Assembly: GCA_015499985.1 (NCBI GenBank)
Contig: JAAAUF010000083.1
Coordinates: 1 to 61,228, forward strand
Direction: 5' to 3'
Length of the DNA: 61,228 bases
From: Haplosporangium gracile
Lineage: Eukaryota; Mortierellomycota; Mortierellomycetes; Mortierellales; Mortierellaceae
Translations under genes and position numbers: made by a program
The notes under the pieces: model-generated
Databases searched by the model: none
What the model saw: the letters and a program-made list of their open reading frames with translations, nothing else
Told to the model about the DNA's origin: nothing
Shown here: piece after piece, positions 27,894 through 38,748 of the stretch
How positions within the stretch are numbered: the first letter of the stretch is position 1
How the letters are laid out: every line of letters begins with the position of its first letter

Positions 27894-30800
27894 CTAAGGA
27901 TATCCACCAGAACTCCACGAGATGGCGTGCCCACCTCCTCCTTGCTGCAGCTGATCATGTCCCTGCTGCAACTGTTGTTGTTGCTGATGATGTCCGACAC
28001 TACCATTTGACTCCTTGCGCTCAACCATGACCATCGGGTACGGCTGAGTCTGAGGCGCATAAGGATGCACAGGGTACGATGGGAAGATTTGTTGCTGCTG
28101 GGGTCTAGATGGAATAGGGGGTGGCGCCATTTGTTGGTACTGATGGGGATTAAAATGCTGTACAGGATGCGAAGCGCCATTGTGACTGTTGTTCTGATGA
28201 GGATGGCCGTTGGTTCCGTTAGTGTTGGTAGAGATAGTGGTATGCTGGTAATGGTGCGAAGAATGCTGATGGTATTGTTGCTGATGGTGGAGGGTATGAG
28301 TGGTCAAGACGGCAGGTTCTGATCCATCGGTCGACAAGACGGGCTGCAACGCCAGCGACATCAAATGCGAGGGTGTTGGTGAGGGCTGCTGCTGCTGCTG
28401 GTATGAGAGTCGGCCATTGTTGGGGACATAGGGCGACTTGGGCTGGTACTCGATCGGCTGCTTGATAGGGTGGGACACTCTGACCATCTTGACGACCTGA
28501 CGGTTCTCAGGGTTTTTGGGGTCTGACATCACCAACTGGATCACTGCATTGGTGGGTTCCTTCTTGATCTCGACATTTGAGTATAGTCGACGAATGTTGT
28601 TGCCCAGAATGATCTGCTCCAATGCTCCCGTCTCGATGTGCCGAACCTCGATCAGCCCAGCCTCAAACGCAATAATGTACGGAGGTGCCAACGCAAACGA
28701 CTCAGGGCGACCTTCCCACTCGATCAACTCCTTCTTGGCCAACTCGCCCTTCTTTGTCATCGTGAACGCGAAGTCTATTACAAAAAAAATGACAAAAAGA
28801 GGTCAGTTTCTCGTCTTTTCAAGAACAATAAGTATGTGCATGATGCAGTTGACAAGGTTCTTACCGGTGTAGCACATAAGGAACTCGTCGGCGTTGATCT
28901 TAAACATGCTGATGGGAACACTTCCTGGTCGAGATTCCAAGAAGGAAAACGCCTCGTCGTGTCTGTTGGGGAACTCCTGAGTGTTGTTCAAGTTCTCCAG
29001 AATCACAATCTCGAAGCCTTTGGGACAGACAACACAGACCATCTTGGCCAACATCTGCAGCTGCGACGAATCCGTACCGACGTAGAACTCCCTGTACAAC
29101 TTGAACCAGTCCGACTTGCTTGACTTGAACGACGACAGACTGAATCCTCCACGGTGCTGTCCACCCAAAACCGCATTCTCGACAGGTTCGTATGCGGAAA
29201 AGTGACTCTCGCCTCCGTTCTTTCTCTTCATTGTAATGACCAACGTCTTGCCTGCACAGGTGCCCGCCGAGAAGAACTGGACACTCTTGCCGAGCTGCTG
29301 ACCGACCTGAAGCGACTTATCCGAGTTGGGGTCCAGACAGCTCAAGTTAAACGCCTTTAAGACCTTGCCCGCAAGAACCAGCAACATGTGGTAAGACTCT
29401 AAAACACTGACTTGACTGACACTCACTTCTCGCAGGGCAAGTCGGAAACTGAAAGGGTCATCCTCCATGCCGACGTAGACTCCTTCCTCTGTTCCAATGA
29501 CCACACGTCGCTTGCCGTCCAGAACATTGAGATAAGGTGTTGAGCAAGCCGAGCGACGACCATCCATAGGGTTGTGAACCAAATTGGAAGATGGAAGTGG
29601 GGGCGCGGCGTTGTAGTGGGTAATGACTTGCATCTTGAACAAATGCGAGCCCGAAACAGCTTCCTGTCGACGAGCCTGTGCAATCTGCATCTGTTCCAAA
29701 AGTTTTTCCCTCTCGCTCGCCGTCATATAGATCGTGTAGATACCACCTCGTCGTCCACGATGCTCAATTGTCACAGGCGCAACATACTTTGTCTCCTGAA
29801 AGCCGACCCTGATGTCGTGTGGCGCAATGAAGGCTGAATGGCGATGTCCTGAGCCCATCGACTTTGTGCTGTTGTTCAATTTTCGTCCAGGAGCCGCATC
29901 TCCCCGTCCATTCGTAACCGGCACAGGCTTGCCATCGTCTGCCCACACCTGAACCAGCTCTAATGGGATGGGCTACATTAAATATGATGAACAAAAAAAG
30001 GTTAGATCAAATCAACGTGCCAATTCAGAGAAACAAAAAGGAAAGATCAAAATGCAACGAGAAAGAAAAGAAAAAAAAAAGTACCTTCTTGGAAACTTGG
30101 TAAAGCATATCTTCTTTTTCACCTTGCTTGTCGCGCTTCTCCTTGGTCATCATCAACATGTGGTCAAAGAGGAAGAGTCGAAGTTCAATCATCTGGAAGT
30201 CCAGATTCGATCGTCGCTTGACAAGGGCCTCAAAGTGAAACTTGCGTCCCTTCTCCGAGAGTTTCAAGTCCTGGTGCGCCTCGCCCGACTTCCAAATGAT
30301 CTTGTCCTGAATGTTCAATAAGCGCAGCTGTCGGTTGCCCTCAGGCATGCAAGAGTCAATGCGTTTCCCGAGCTCCGTGCAGACCTTGATGACCTCCTGG
30401 ACGGTCGCACGATCGGGTACGTCCTCTTCAGTCCTCTTGACGACTTCGCTCAGCAGGAGAGGGTATCGTGGAATACGCTGGTAAGGTTGACCAATGAAAT
30501 GTCTCAGACCAAGACGACGAGCTTCTGGGTGGCGGGTGCAGTTATCCAAAAACGCCTTGAAGTTGGGGTTTTGAGCCGCCTCCTTCTTGTACGCAAACTC
30601 TGACAAGGCGATCCGGGGGATGTACCGACTGTATGCCTGCTCAAACCCTGCAATATGAGGCAAGAAAATGTCTCCGATGCACTCAACCAGAGGCTGCTGC
30701 TCCTGGCGCGCTCTGAGATCCGCCAAGAGCAACTTGTTCAACTCTAAGATCTCCTTGAAGTTGAGGAAAACATCCTCGATGAGGGCCTCCAGTTTATCCA

Positions 30801-32852
30801 GAGATACAATGTTCCCCGCCATAAGAGGATTGATGAAAATCTAGCAGTAAGGAAAAACATAAATGAAGTGGATGTTAATACGGTGAGTGACGAGGTGTTT
30901 CCAAATGGCATATGTCCAATGGACTATCTCCCGATAGAGCCGTGTTAATGTGTCATTCATCCATATATACCTCCTGCAAGAGCTCCAGGTCGCGAATGTA
31001 GTTTGCTTCCGTGTGGATGACTTCAAAAATGGCTTCCTGACGGTTGCGCTCCTTCTTTGACGCTGCAGCAACGACGCTGGGAGAGACCGAGTTGGCCCAC
31101 ACCTTCTCCTGAGTGGTGGAAACCGTCGACATGTCGCTGTTTGTCCGTCCCAACATACTCGACTATTTATCCGTGTAATTATTCAGTTCAGCAGAGGAGT
31201 AAGTGAAAGAAATAGATGGGACAGGATGTCAATAAATGTTGAATTTCAATCCGTTAAAGAGTCATAGCCTCATCGCTTCAGACGTGCGACTTACGACGCT
31301 TTGGCGGTTGGGGCAAAGATATGAGTAACAAGGAGGTCTGCCGGGCTGACAGTCGTAAGAGTAGCAGCGGCTGCTGTGAGGGAACACACCAACAGGGGCT
31401 GCTGGGAACTCTGACTTTCCGGGCATATAGGCAAGAGTATGCTCCGTGAAGAAATAGAGATCGTTGTTGGAGTCGTAGAGGGTTCCACCGCCAAAGAATA
31501 ATTGCTGTTCTTCCAGCGACCGAGCGATCGCCAACGCATGTCTTCTGTCCTCGACCTTGGTCAGTTCGACGATCGCATCCTACAAGATATCATGCAAAAG
31601 AACATTTGACCCGGTGTTAGTTCAGATGGTCGACAAAGAGGACACAAACAAAATATAAACAAATCGACAAGGGTCTTGTGCACACTGCTCTTTTTTTTTT
31701 CCTCTGAAAACATACCATCGTCTCTTTGCCCGTGAAGGTACAAGGAAACTCGAGGTCATAATTGACAGACTCGAGTCTCTTGGACTCGTTCTGCAACATC
31801 TTTTCCCGGAAGGCGACGGCAATAGTTGAGAGGATACCGGGATTGAAATCGAGTAGGAGACGAGCAGCTTCCGAGATATAGACGGGCTCGTTAGACTCGA
31901 CCGACTCTTGGAGCTGTCCATTGAACGATTGAGACGGAAATCCAGGGGAAGACGGTTGACTCCATGAAGTATGGGAGGTGGAAGATCCTGTGGAGGTCCG
32001 GTACAGCTTGCTAGTAGTGCTGGGAGTAGGCGACGGCTGAGGATAGGCATGCCCATCACTGTATGGGTGAGAGTGTTGGTAATGCTGCTGCTCATAGGAC
32101 GAGTAGTTCTGATGCGACTGCTGCGAGCCTTGAAGAGAATTGTAGGCGTTCGTTGGAAGCTGCTGAGAGGTCGAGTTGTTGACACTGTCATGAGGCCGCA
32201 ATCGAGGAGGTGAGGAGATATTGAGGCTAGAGACGTCTTGCTGGATATCTGCCATTGAGCCATCCTGGTTCCTGATACTGAACTGGAACGACTGTCGGGG
32301 TTCACTGGCCTCGTTCTCGTTGACTTGTGCAAGCTTGTTGAAGTGCTGCTGCTGTTGTTGCTGCTGCGCCAAAATACGCTGGGAGGGCGAATCCCTGACC
32401 GAGCCATTGCTGCTTAGGATAGACTGTGCATCAGAAGGACGCCTGGAGAATCCATGCTGCTGCGGTTGATACTGGTGCTGCTGAGACTGTTGCTGTTGTA
32501 GATGTGGATGTTGATGCTGATGCTGCTGCTGCTGGTATGAAGAGTGGTGTTGAAGAGGAGATGGATGGTGGTCTGGCTGGTGCTGGGATGAATGCTGATA
32601 TTGAAGAGGGGGGGCGGGGTACTGAACCGAAGGACTAGACTCGTCCAGGGCGGCATCGGAATGCGACAGGTTGCTGCTGTTGCTGTGGCGGTAAGGGCTG
32701 TTGGTGCTGGGGTTTGGGTGATGGATGGACTTGTTCCTTTCGTTCTTTGGTGAAGGGACGTATGTGCTCTGGGGAGTGTAGGCGACGCGCGCAAGGGGGT
32801 TTGCCCTGCTTGACTGACCCTGACTAGTAGGGGGTGTTGTGTAGTTGGCCAT
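27894..32852 (-). CDS. ROM2: Rho1 guanine nucleotide exchange factor, Rom2/Rgf-like (DEP-DH-PH-CNH)
   Basis: Six exons: 32852-31716, 31579-31295, 31162-30971, 30840-30085, 29972-28865 and 28774-27894; 1452 residues. A Gln/His/Ser-rich N-terminus (about 320 residues) precedes a DEP-like region (VYISEAARLLLDFNPGIL to CTFTGKETM) and the CYSYDCQPGRPPCYSYLCP segment usual in fungal Rom/Rgf proteins. DH domain about 505-700 (RQEAIFEVIHTEANYIRDL; LGLRHFIGQPYQRIPRYPLL), PH about 710-870, and CNH about 880-1250 (VVIGTEEGVYVG; IIAFEAGLIEVRHIETG). The tail is polyglutamine/His. Known: these GEFs activate Rho1 at the plasma membrane in the cell-wall integrity pathway. Start: ATG at 32852 (MANYTTPPTSQ); the frame is open further upstream but only as a Phe/Leu-rich leader-like stretch. 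Confidence 0.9.
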
Positions 32853-33802
32853 TAGAAATATTGTGTTCTGTACGGAGGTAAGAGTGTGAGGTGAGGTGAG
32901 GCAAGGTGTAGTTGAGACAGAGACAGTTGATAATGTTGAGAAGAGAGAAGTGAAGAAAGGCGAAAGGGGCGAGAGTTGAAGTAGAAAGTGTGATGTCAAA
33001 GAAAGAGGAAGGTTGAGATAAGAAGGAAGAGGGTAGGATAAGAAAGCAGGTGAAAGGAGAGAATTGAACAAGAGTTGAAGAAAGGAGGGACGGACGAGAG
33101 AAGGGAGTGAAGGGAGTGAAGGAGTAGGAGGGGAAAGGAGAGGAAAGGGGAGGAGCAAGTAAGAAGGAACAAGGGAGCGGATAAAAGGAAAAACAAAGAC
33201 GTGCGTGAGTGAGCAGGAAAAGTAGGCAGGAAGAAGAAAAGAAAAGAAGAAACGAGGGTTAGTTGGAACAATTGGGCATTGGGCAATCAATATTTAGAAA
33301 TAGGGAGAGATGGGTGAATTATTAGATATGGGTGACCCGGGTATCATCATCATATGCCAAGGGTAGGTGGGTCGACGACTCTTGCTCTTTCTTTTTTTTC
33401 AGAGTACCAGCTGCCAGGGTACTAGCACAGAGAATGCGATACAGAAAGAGGAAAAGGGGGGGGGGACATGACTGCATGGGAGGCCGGACAATGTGAGTGA
33501 AAGAGGGAGTTTATATCCATATGTCCGTACGTTCCATTGAAAGTTGAAAGACATGAAACAACTAAAACACGAACCAGGTCAGAGTCAAAAAAAAAAGAGA
33601 CTGAAAAAAAATATCCCTCCTTCAAAAAGGGTGTAAGGAGTAGTGGGCCATGAATAATATAAGCTAACGTTCTAGCGTCTTCTTTTCTTTGTTGCTTAGT
33701 AGAGTAGTAGTCTTATTACTGCTCAACTCAACTCTCTTCTACACACACTCTTGCTTGCTACTCCCACGATGTATAAATACAGAGCACCTCGTTCGTTTCC
33801 TG

Positions 33803-33813
33803 CCTGTTGTTGC

Positions 33814-33849
<36 letters not shown>
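33803..33849 (+). repeat. (TGT)n trinucleotide repeat
   Basis: About 15 TGT/TGC triplets, nearly perfect, in the non-coding spacer upstream of the Rho GEF gene. Confidence 0.9.
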
Positions 33850-34258
33850 CAAAGGTCGTTTTTATTCTTTCAAATATTCTCGCTTTGCTTACTTATCACC
33901 GAAAAAAGTAAAAGAAAAAAGTGGTGGCAAAGGAGAAAAAAGACTTTGCTTTGTTTGCGTTTTTGTGCCTGTCGGTGTTTTTTTTACCTTCGTATGCGAT
34001 GTGGGCGAACTGGTCAAGGAAAGGATTTAGGCGGACAAAGAAAGTGTGAGAGTATAAAGAATGAAATAGAGGCTGTAGTGGGCGTAAATAAGGAGAGTAG
34101 GAAAAAGGATAAATAATCACTGTACAAAAATAAAAGACCTCGGGGAGAAAAACAAGAGAAGAACAGGATTAAAGGAGAGAGTGCGAGTGCGCGAGGGTAA
34201 GGGAATAGAGGGGGTGAGGTGAGTGAGGTGCAGAGGCGATGTCGCGCGAGAGAATGAG

Positions 34259-34330
34259 AAGTGAGGGGACTGAGGGTGGAGGTGAGGGTGAAGGTGAGGG
34301 TGGAGGTGAGGATGGAGGTGAGGAGGAAGG
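34259..34330 (+). repeat. GGTGAGGGTGGA minisatellite
   Basis: A tandem array of 12-bp units close to GGTGGAGGTGAG and GGTGAAGGTGAG, about five to six imperfect copies. It is strongly G-biased on the plus strand and C-rich on the minus. Confidence 0.75.
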
Positions 34331-36049
34331 AGGAAGAGCAGTGATGAGAGGAAAGAAAGGATAAGAGGAAGAGGAAGTGATGGATGAAAGAGTGAGAGAG
34401 AGGGAGGAGAGCGATGAGAATGAAAGTGGTATGAAAAAAGAACAGAAGAGAGAAAGGGAAACTAAAAAGCAGCAAAGACTGAGAAATGAGCGACCACAGA
34501 AAAAAAAAAAGAGCGCAAAAATGATAATGTATCCACAAACGTGTCCTTCCACGCAATCCGAACAAACAAACAAACAAACTAATAACAAGCTAGCAAGGTT
34601 ACTCGCATTGTCAGATCGACATTCTCAGACAAGATGCAACGCGAATTGCATCCAACATCTCATATCCAATAAAGCATCCTGTAAATAATGCCATTGACAA
34701 TACTATGCCATTGTGCACATCTTCCTTCCTTCCTTCCCTCCTGGCAATGCTCAAATCATCCAACTTGATCGAAAACATGCACCCACCTTGAAATGGCTCT
34801 TCTTCCGTTCTTTCTTCCTTTTTTACAAAGGGGCAGGGCGTACACACAGCCCATCCCTCCTCACTTCGTTCTTACTGTCCAGCCTTCCTGACAGAAGGAG
34901 TGAATAAGACCTCTCGCCAGTCACTGACTGCATCTTCAGCCTCACACTTTCCTCAGCCTGCGCCTGCGGATTTGATCTCACTACCACTCGTCAGTCTCCG
35001 GGGCAAGAACCCTTATCTTCCTTTCAAACATCTAACAACCCAACCGACCTCATCTTACACGCATCTCTTGTCTTCATAGTACTCGGGCCCCCTATCATTC
35101 TTACGACCAAGTGCTCCCTTGTATCCTTCAACACGTTCGTTGACCCACCTCCAACAACACACACAATAGCCTCCTCCTTCCTCAATCTATCTATCCCGCC
35201 TAAAAGAAATGAAAAATTCTCGTCCGATCACGCTCCAAAGGCGTCTCCAAACAATACTCACTCGCCATCGCGCATCCTCTCTTCATTCAAGGAACAAAGT
35301 GCAGCCCTGAACCGCACCTTATACACCTTGTACCTTGTTTTTGTTTATTTCCCATCCAATGAATTTGTCCACCTACACTGTCTCCCACTCACCTGTTGCT
35401 GCCTTATGTTGTTGCTGAATGACGAATTAGCCTTCGTTTCGATCCTTAATTGCTCTCAGCCTAAAACGCATTCACTCATTCATTCAAATAATAACACTAG
35501 AGGAGGCAGGGAAGACCCATCGCAGAGCGACGAAGGAAGAGGAAAGCTGTTGGGTGTTTTTCATTGTCTTGGTCCATGATGATAATTGTAATTATTATTA
35601 TTTTTTCTAGATTATTTTGACCGGCCCAACTCTCAGATAAAAAAAATCGTTTATCATGTAGCCTTTGCGTTTCAGTGGGCTGTTGCACTGACGAAAAGGT
35701 CCTCAAAAAAACAACAGTGTCATCGGTTCCTAGTGAAACATGCGACAACAAAGACAAGAATATCCTTTTCACCCACACATACACACACTGTCTCGCCTCA
35801 CCAATTGCAATCTAAACTTATCCGTTTTTTTTCAAAAAGTAACGCGCTTGACGTTGTGTGCTGAAAAAGTCAAAATTAGAAACAAAGGAGGGATGGATCC
35901 AACTGAGAGGGCAGACAGGGACTGGACGAAATGACCCATGACTACGCCCGCCGGACACTTTTGTAACCCCTCTTCCTTCTAGTAATCAATTGGGACATTT
36001 ATAGAATCGAATCAACCAGCCAGCCTTTGTCACCTAATTTTACGACTTT

Positions 36050-36250
36050 TTAACAATTAGGCGGCATCATTGACTCAATTGGCCGATGCCTTATCTCTTT
36101 TTTTCTCACAAGATCCTCATATTCCGTTCGGCCGATCAATGAAGTCATGATATCTATAATCGTCTCGCTTCGATTAAAAACTAGCGCACCAAATGTCCAC
36201 CGATCGTCAGGGCATTGAAAAAGTTCTAGCGGCAACCATATTTTGATAGC
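36050..36250 (-). pseudogene. Orphan protein-like fragment
   Basis: The minus strand is open from about 36250 to a stop at 36050 with a well-balanced composition (IKIWLPLELFQCPDDRWTFG, then TIIDIMTSLIGRTEYEDLV). There is no ATG at the 5' end, no clear acceptor, and stops lie just upstream in frame. It sits just downstream of the Rpn9 stop. I do not recognise it. A gene remnant or the last exon of an unseen gene are both possible. Confidence 0.3.
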
Positions 36251-36462
36251 AGAAACCGCAATGTGTTTAGGTTAATGTCTGCGCGGGGTGTAATACCTCA
36301 AACTTGGTATCATTGGCACTTCAAGCTGACAAAAATAAGCATGCAGGAGTTTACACGGTGGTAGTATTCGTTTTCGATAGGGAATTGTTTCTCACTGTAT
36401 TTTTGTCCACGTTCATCATCTACAAACTAGCTTCCCACATCCTCAAAGACACCCAAACGTAT

Positions 36463-38214
36463 CTACGCATAAACGTCGACGGCCTCGGCCTCCATGGTAA
36501 GCGCAGTCTTCCTCACGTTCTCGTTCCAGGCCACAAGACGCTCCTGCATACCCTTGATCTGATTCCTGTCAAGGACACGGGGCTGCACCCAGTGTACACG
36601 GACAACGGCGTCCACCTGGTCAATCGACCCCTTGATCAGTCCCAACGAAAGCGCCTTCATCACCAGAATCTCAACCTCCTCCAACGGCAGCTTGGTCTCG
36701 GATGAAATCGTTCCAAATGGAATCGACCGGTTGTCCGAGCTGCGCTTGAACACCGTTTCTGTCAGTGACATCAGGCAAATCTTTTGACGCAATGCCGTCA
36801 TGTTTGACTGCAAAATGTTCTATTAGATCGATCATGCAATTAGAATAATGTACAGGTAGCACTTTAGTAACGTAGACTAAGTAGGCATCAGCAATATTAA
36901 CAACTCAAAAGAGTTCTTACCTCTTGGGCAAAGTGAGGAGCGAGGGCCTCGAACTTTCCAATGTCACCACTGTTAAAAGCAAAGAGCAAGTTCTTCAACC
37001 ATTCGCGTTCCGTTCCAACAAGCGATTCCAAGATTGGGTGCATCAACTACATGTGAGAGAATAATTGCGGGAAGAATTTAGTATCCTGTTCACTACATCC
37101 AGTCAGACATGGTGCCCACTCAAAAAATGTCAAGATAACAAAAGTCTTACGAGCTCGCCAAAGTTATAGATAGAATCACCGAGGAGTGCAGAGAGCGCAA
37201 GGTCGTTGGCACGGCTGACCTTCTCGGCAGCAGAGAGATCATCAATGCTGACACAGGCCAAGTACAACAACGCGTTCTTGTAGTACTTGGCATAGTCCGC
37301 CTTGATCTACACACACACATATATCCATACCAATGAAAAAGGCATAACTGACGTTAGTCGATCTAGTTCGTTCTCAAAAGCAGACCCCCTCATTCAAAGA
37401 GAATCACAAAAAATCCAAGGTAAAGTTACCTTATAGTAGTCGGCAGAGACGCGGAGGAAACTGGCGTTGATCTGGGGGTCAACGGAATCAAAGCCATCGA
37501 GGTACTTTCCACACTCCTCCAGATCCTTCTTGGTTGTATCCAGATCGCCCAACAATAGTCCGAAATGAGTCGTCTCCATTTTTGCCAACACATACGCCTC
37601 CCTCGTCTCGTCCTTGTTGACCTTTTCCGCCAATGCCTTCAAAAACTCTCTTGCCTCCTTGTGATCTAATAGCATGCATCATAAGATAAGAAGCCGCTGT
37701 TAGATTGAGTTGCAGAATATCATACATGATAAGGTGATTGCCGCAGTTGATCTGACTGTATCCATGACTAACTGAAGAGGAGTAACCAGGCCTATTCGTT
37801 ACCTGGGATCTGCTTGGCGGCAGAGACGCCCAAGGACACCAGCTTCTGCTGACTCATCTTTGCCTCCCAATCCGCGATGAAGTTGTTGTACAAGCCCACT
37901 TGGAGAGGTCCTGACTCTGGCTTTGATACAAACTCCTGCACCGCCAACGTCAACTGATGCCACAACCTATTCATGAAAAGTAAGAAAGTTACAAGGTTAG
38001 CCTTCAAGTGAAAAGAAGCGCGTTTGGTGAGCTGGTCCTATCAACCTTTTACACAAAAGATGATAGCGCCTTTGTTGGACGATAAGAAAATAAAAGGCAC
38101 AACATACTTGCGCTCGTAGAGGTCGTCGAAGGTGTTGTAGTAGTTCTGGAGCGATGCAGGGGCCTGCTGCTTCTGGGAAGCGAGGAACTGAGGGATGTCC
38201 GAGTCAATCTCCAT
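36463..38214 (-). CDS. RPN9: 26S proteasome regulatory subunit Rpn9 (PSMD13)
   Basis: Six exons: 38214-38108, 37966-37803, 37665-37430, 37306-37151, 37046-36921 and 36807-36463; 377 residues, the usual length for the family. It starts MEIDSDIPQFLASQ. Helical repeat-type sequence (HFGLLLGDLDTTKKDLEECG; YYKNALLYLACVSIDDLSA) leads into a C-terminal PCI domain (KICLMSLTETVFKRSSDNRS, then EVEILVMKALSLGLIKGSID). Known: Rpn9 is a non-ATPase lid subunit of the 19S regulatory particle. All introns are GT-AG and short. The gene is divergent from the carboxypeptidase gene. Confidence 0.95.
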
Positions 38215-38748
38215 TGTGTGTGTGTGTCTGTGTCTGTTTGCCTGTGTGGTTGGTTGTTAGTGGTTGATTCCTGTGGGTATCGAGCTCGACTTGTTTGCTG
38301 TTGCTGTTGCTATTGGTTGTTGTTGTTGATGCTGAAGAGAAGAAGTAAAGGAATGAAGAAAAGTAAAACGTTGAATGAATGCGCGTACTCTTTTGTTCTT
38401 GCTGCCTTCTGTGTGCGGACGTGTCTTTTTTGGACGTGCCTGGCGTATGTGTCTCCCTGGAAGGCAAAAGAGGTGACGTGTATGTCTGTCAATTATAGAT
38501 CATGTATTCAATTAAGAGTCCTCCTTGTTAATCGCATATACTGCATTCCCAACTCTTCATCATTATCCAAAAAGCAGAACGCAAAAGAGAACCGTGCTTT
38601 CATTTCCGCCCGTTGCTCTCGTCGTCTTTTTCAATCCCTTCTTTCCTTTTTTCCTTTCTTCCTCTTACCTCTCCTCCCTCTCTCTCGCACAGTTCCCACG
38701 AACACGTCGCCAAACAAGCAAGCGACACAAGTATAAACAATTCACACG
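38215..38748. promoter_or_regulatory. Divergent promoter region of RPN9 and carboxypeptidase
   Basis: 534 bp between two divergent starts. The right part is pyrimidine-rich on the plus strand (38630-38700), typical of fungal leaders. I could not find a clear proteasome-associated control element (Rpn4-type GGTGGCAAA). Confidence 0.5.

Larger units (their letters stand above)
32853..36462. other. Long spacer between Rho GEF and Rpn9
   Basis: About 3.6 kb with no recognised complete gene. It holds the GEF promoter and probable long 5' leader (purine-rich on the plus strand, 32880-33260), a TGT run, a GAGGGT-type minisatellite, a stop-free plus-strand stretch at 34908-35579 and a protein-like minus-strand fragment at 36050-36250, described separately. 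Confidence 0.5.

Noticed and set aside
31622..32407. Long minus-strand frame of 261 codons
   Set aside because: It is an alternative frame of the Gln/Ser-rich first exon of the Rho GEF; the chosen frame carries the DEP segment.
33803..34330. CRISPR-like array from short repeats
   Set aside because: The repeats are simple triplet and 12-bp tandem repeats without spacers, in a eukaryotic genome.
34014..34588. Minus-strand Phe/Leu/Ser-rich frames that might be membrane proteins
   Set aside because: They arise from GA-rich and G-rich repeat tracts on the plus strand; no start context, domain or regular membrane-segment spacing.
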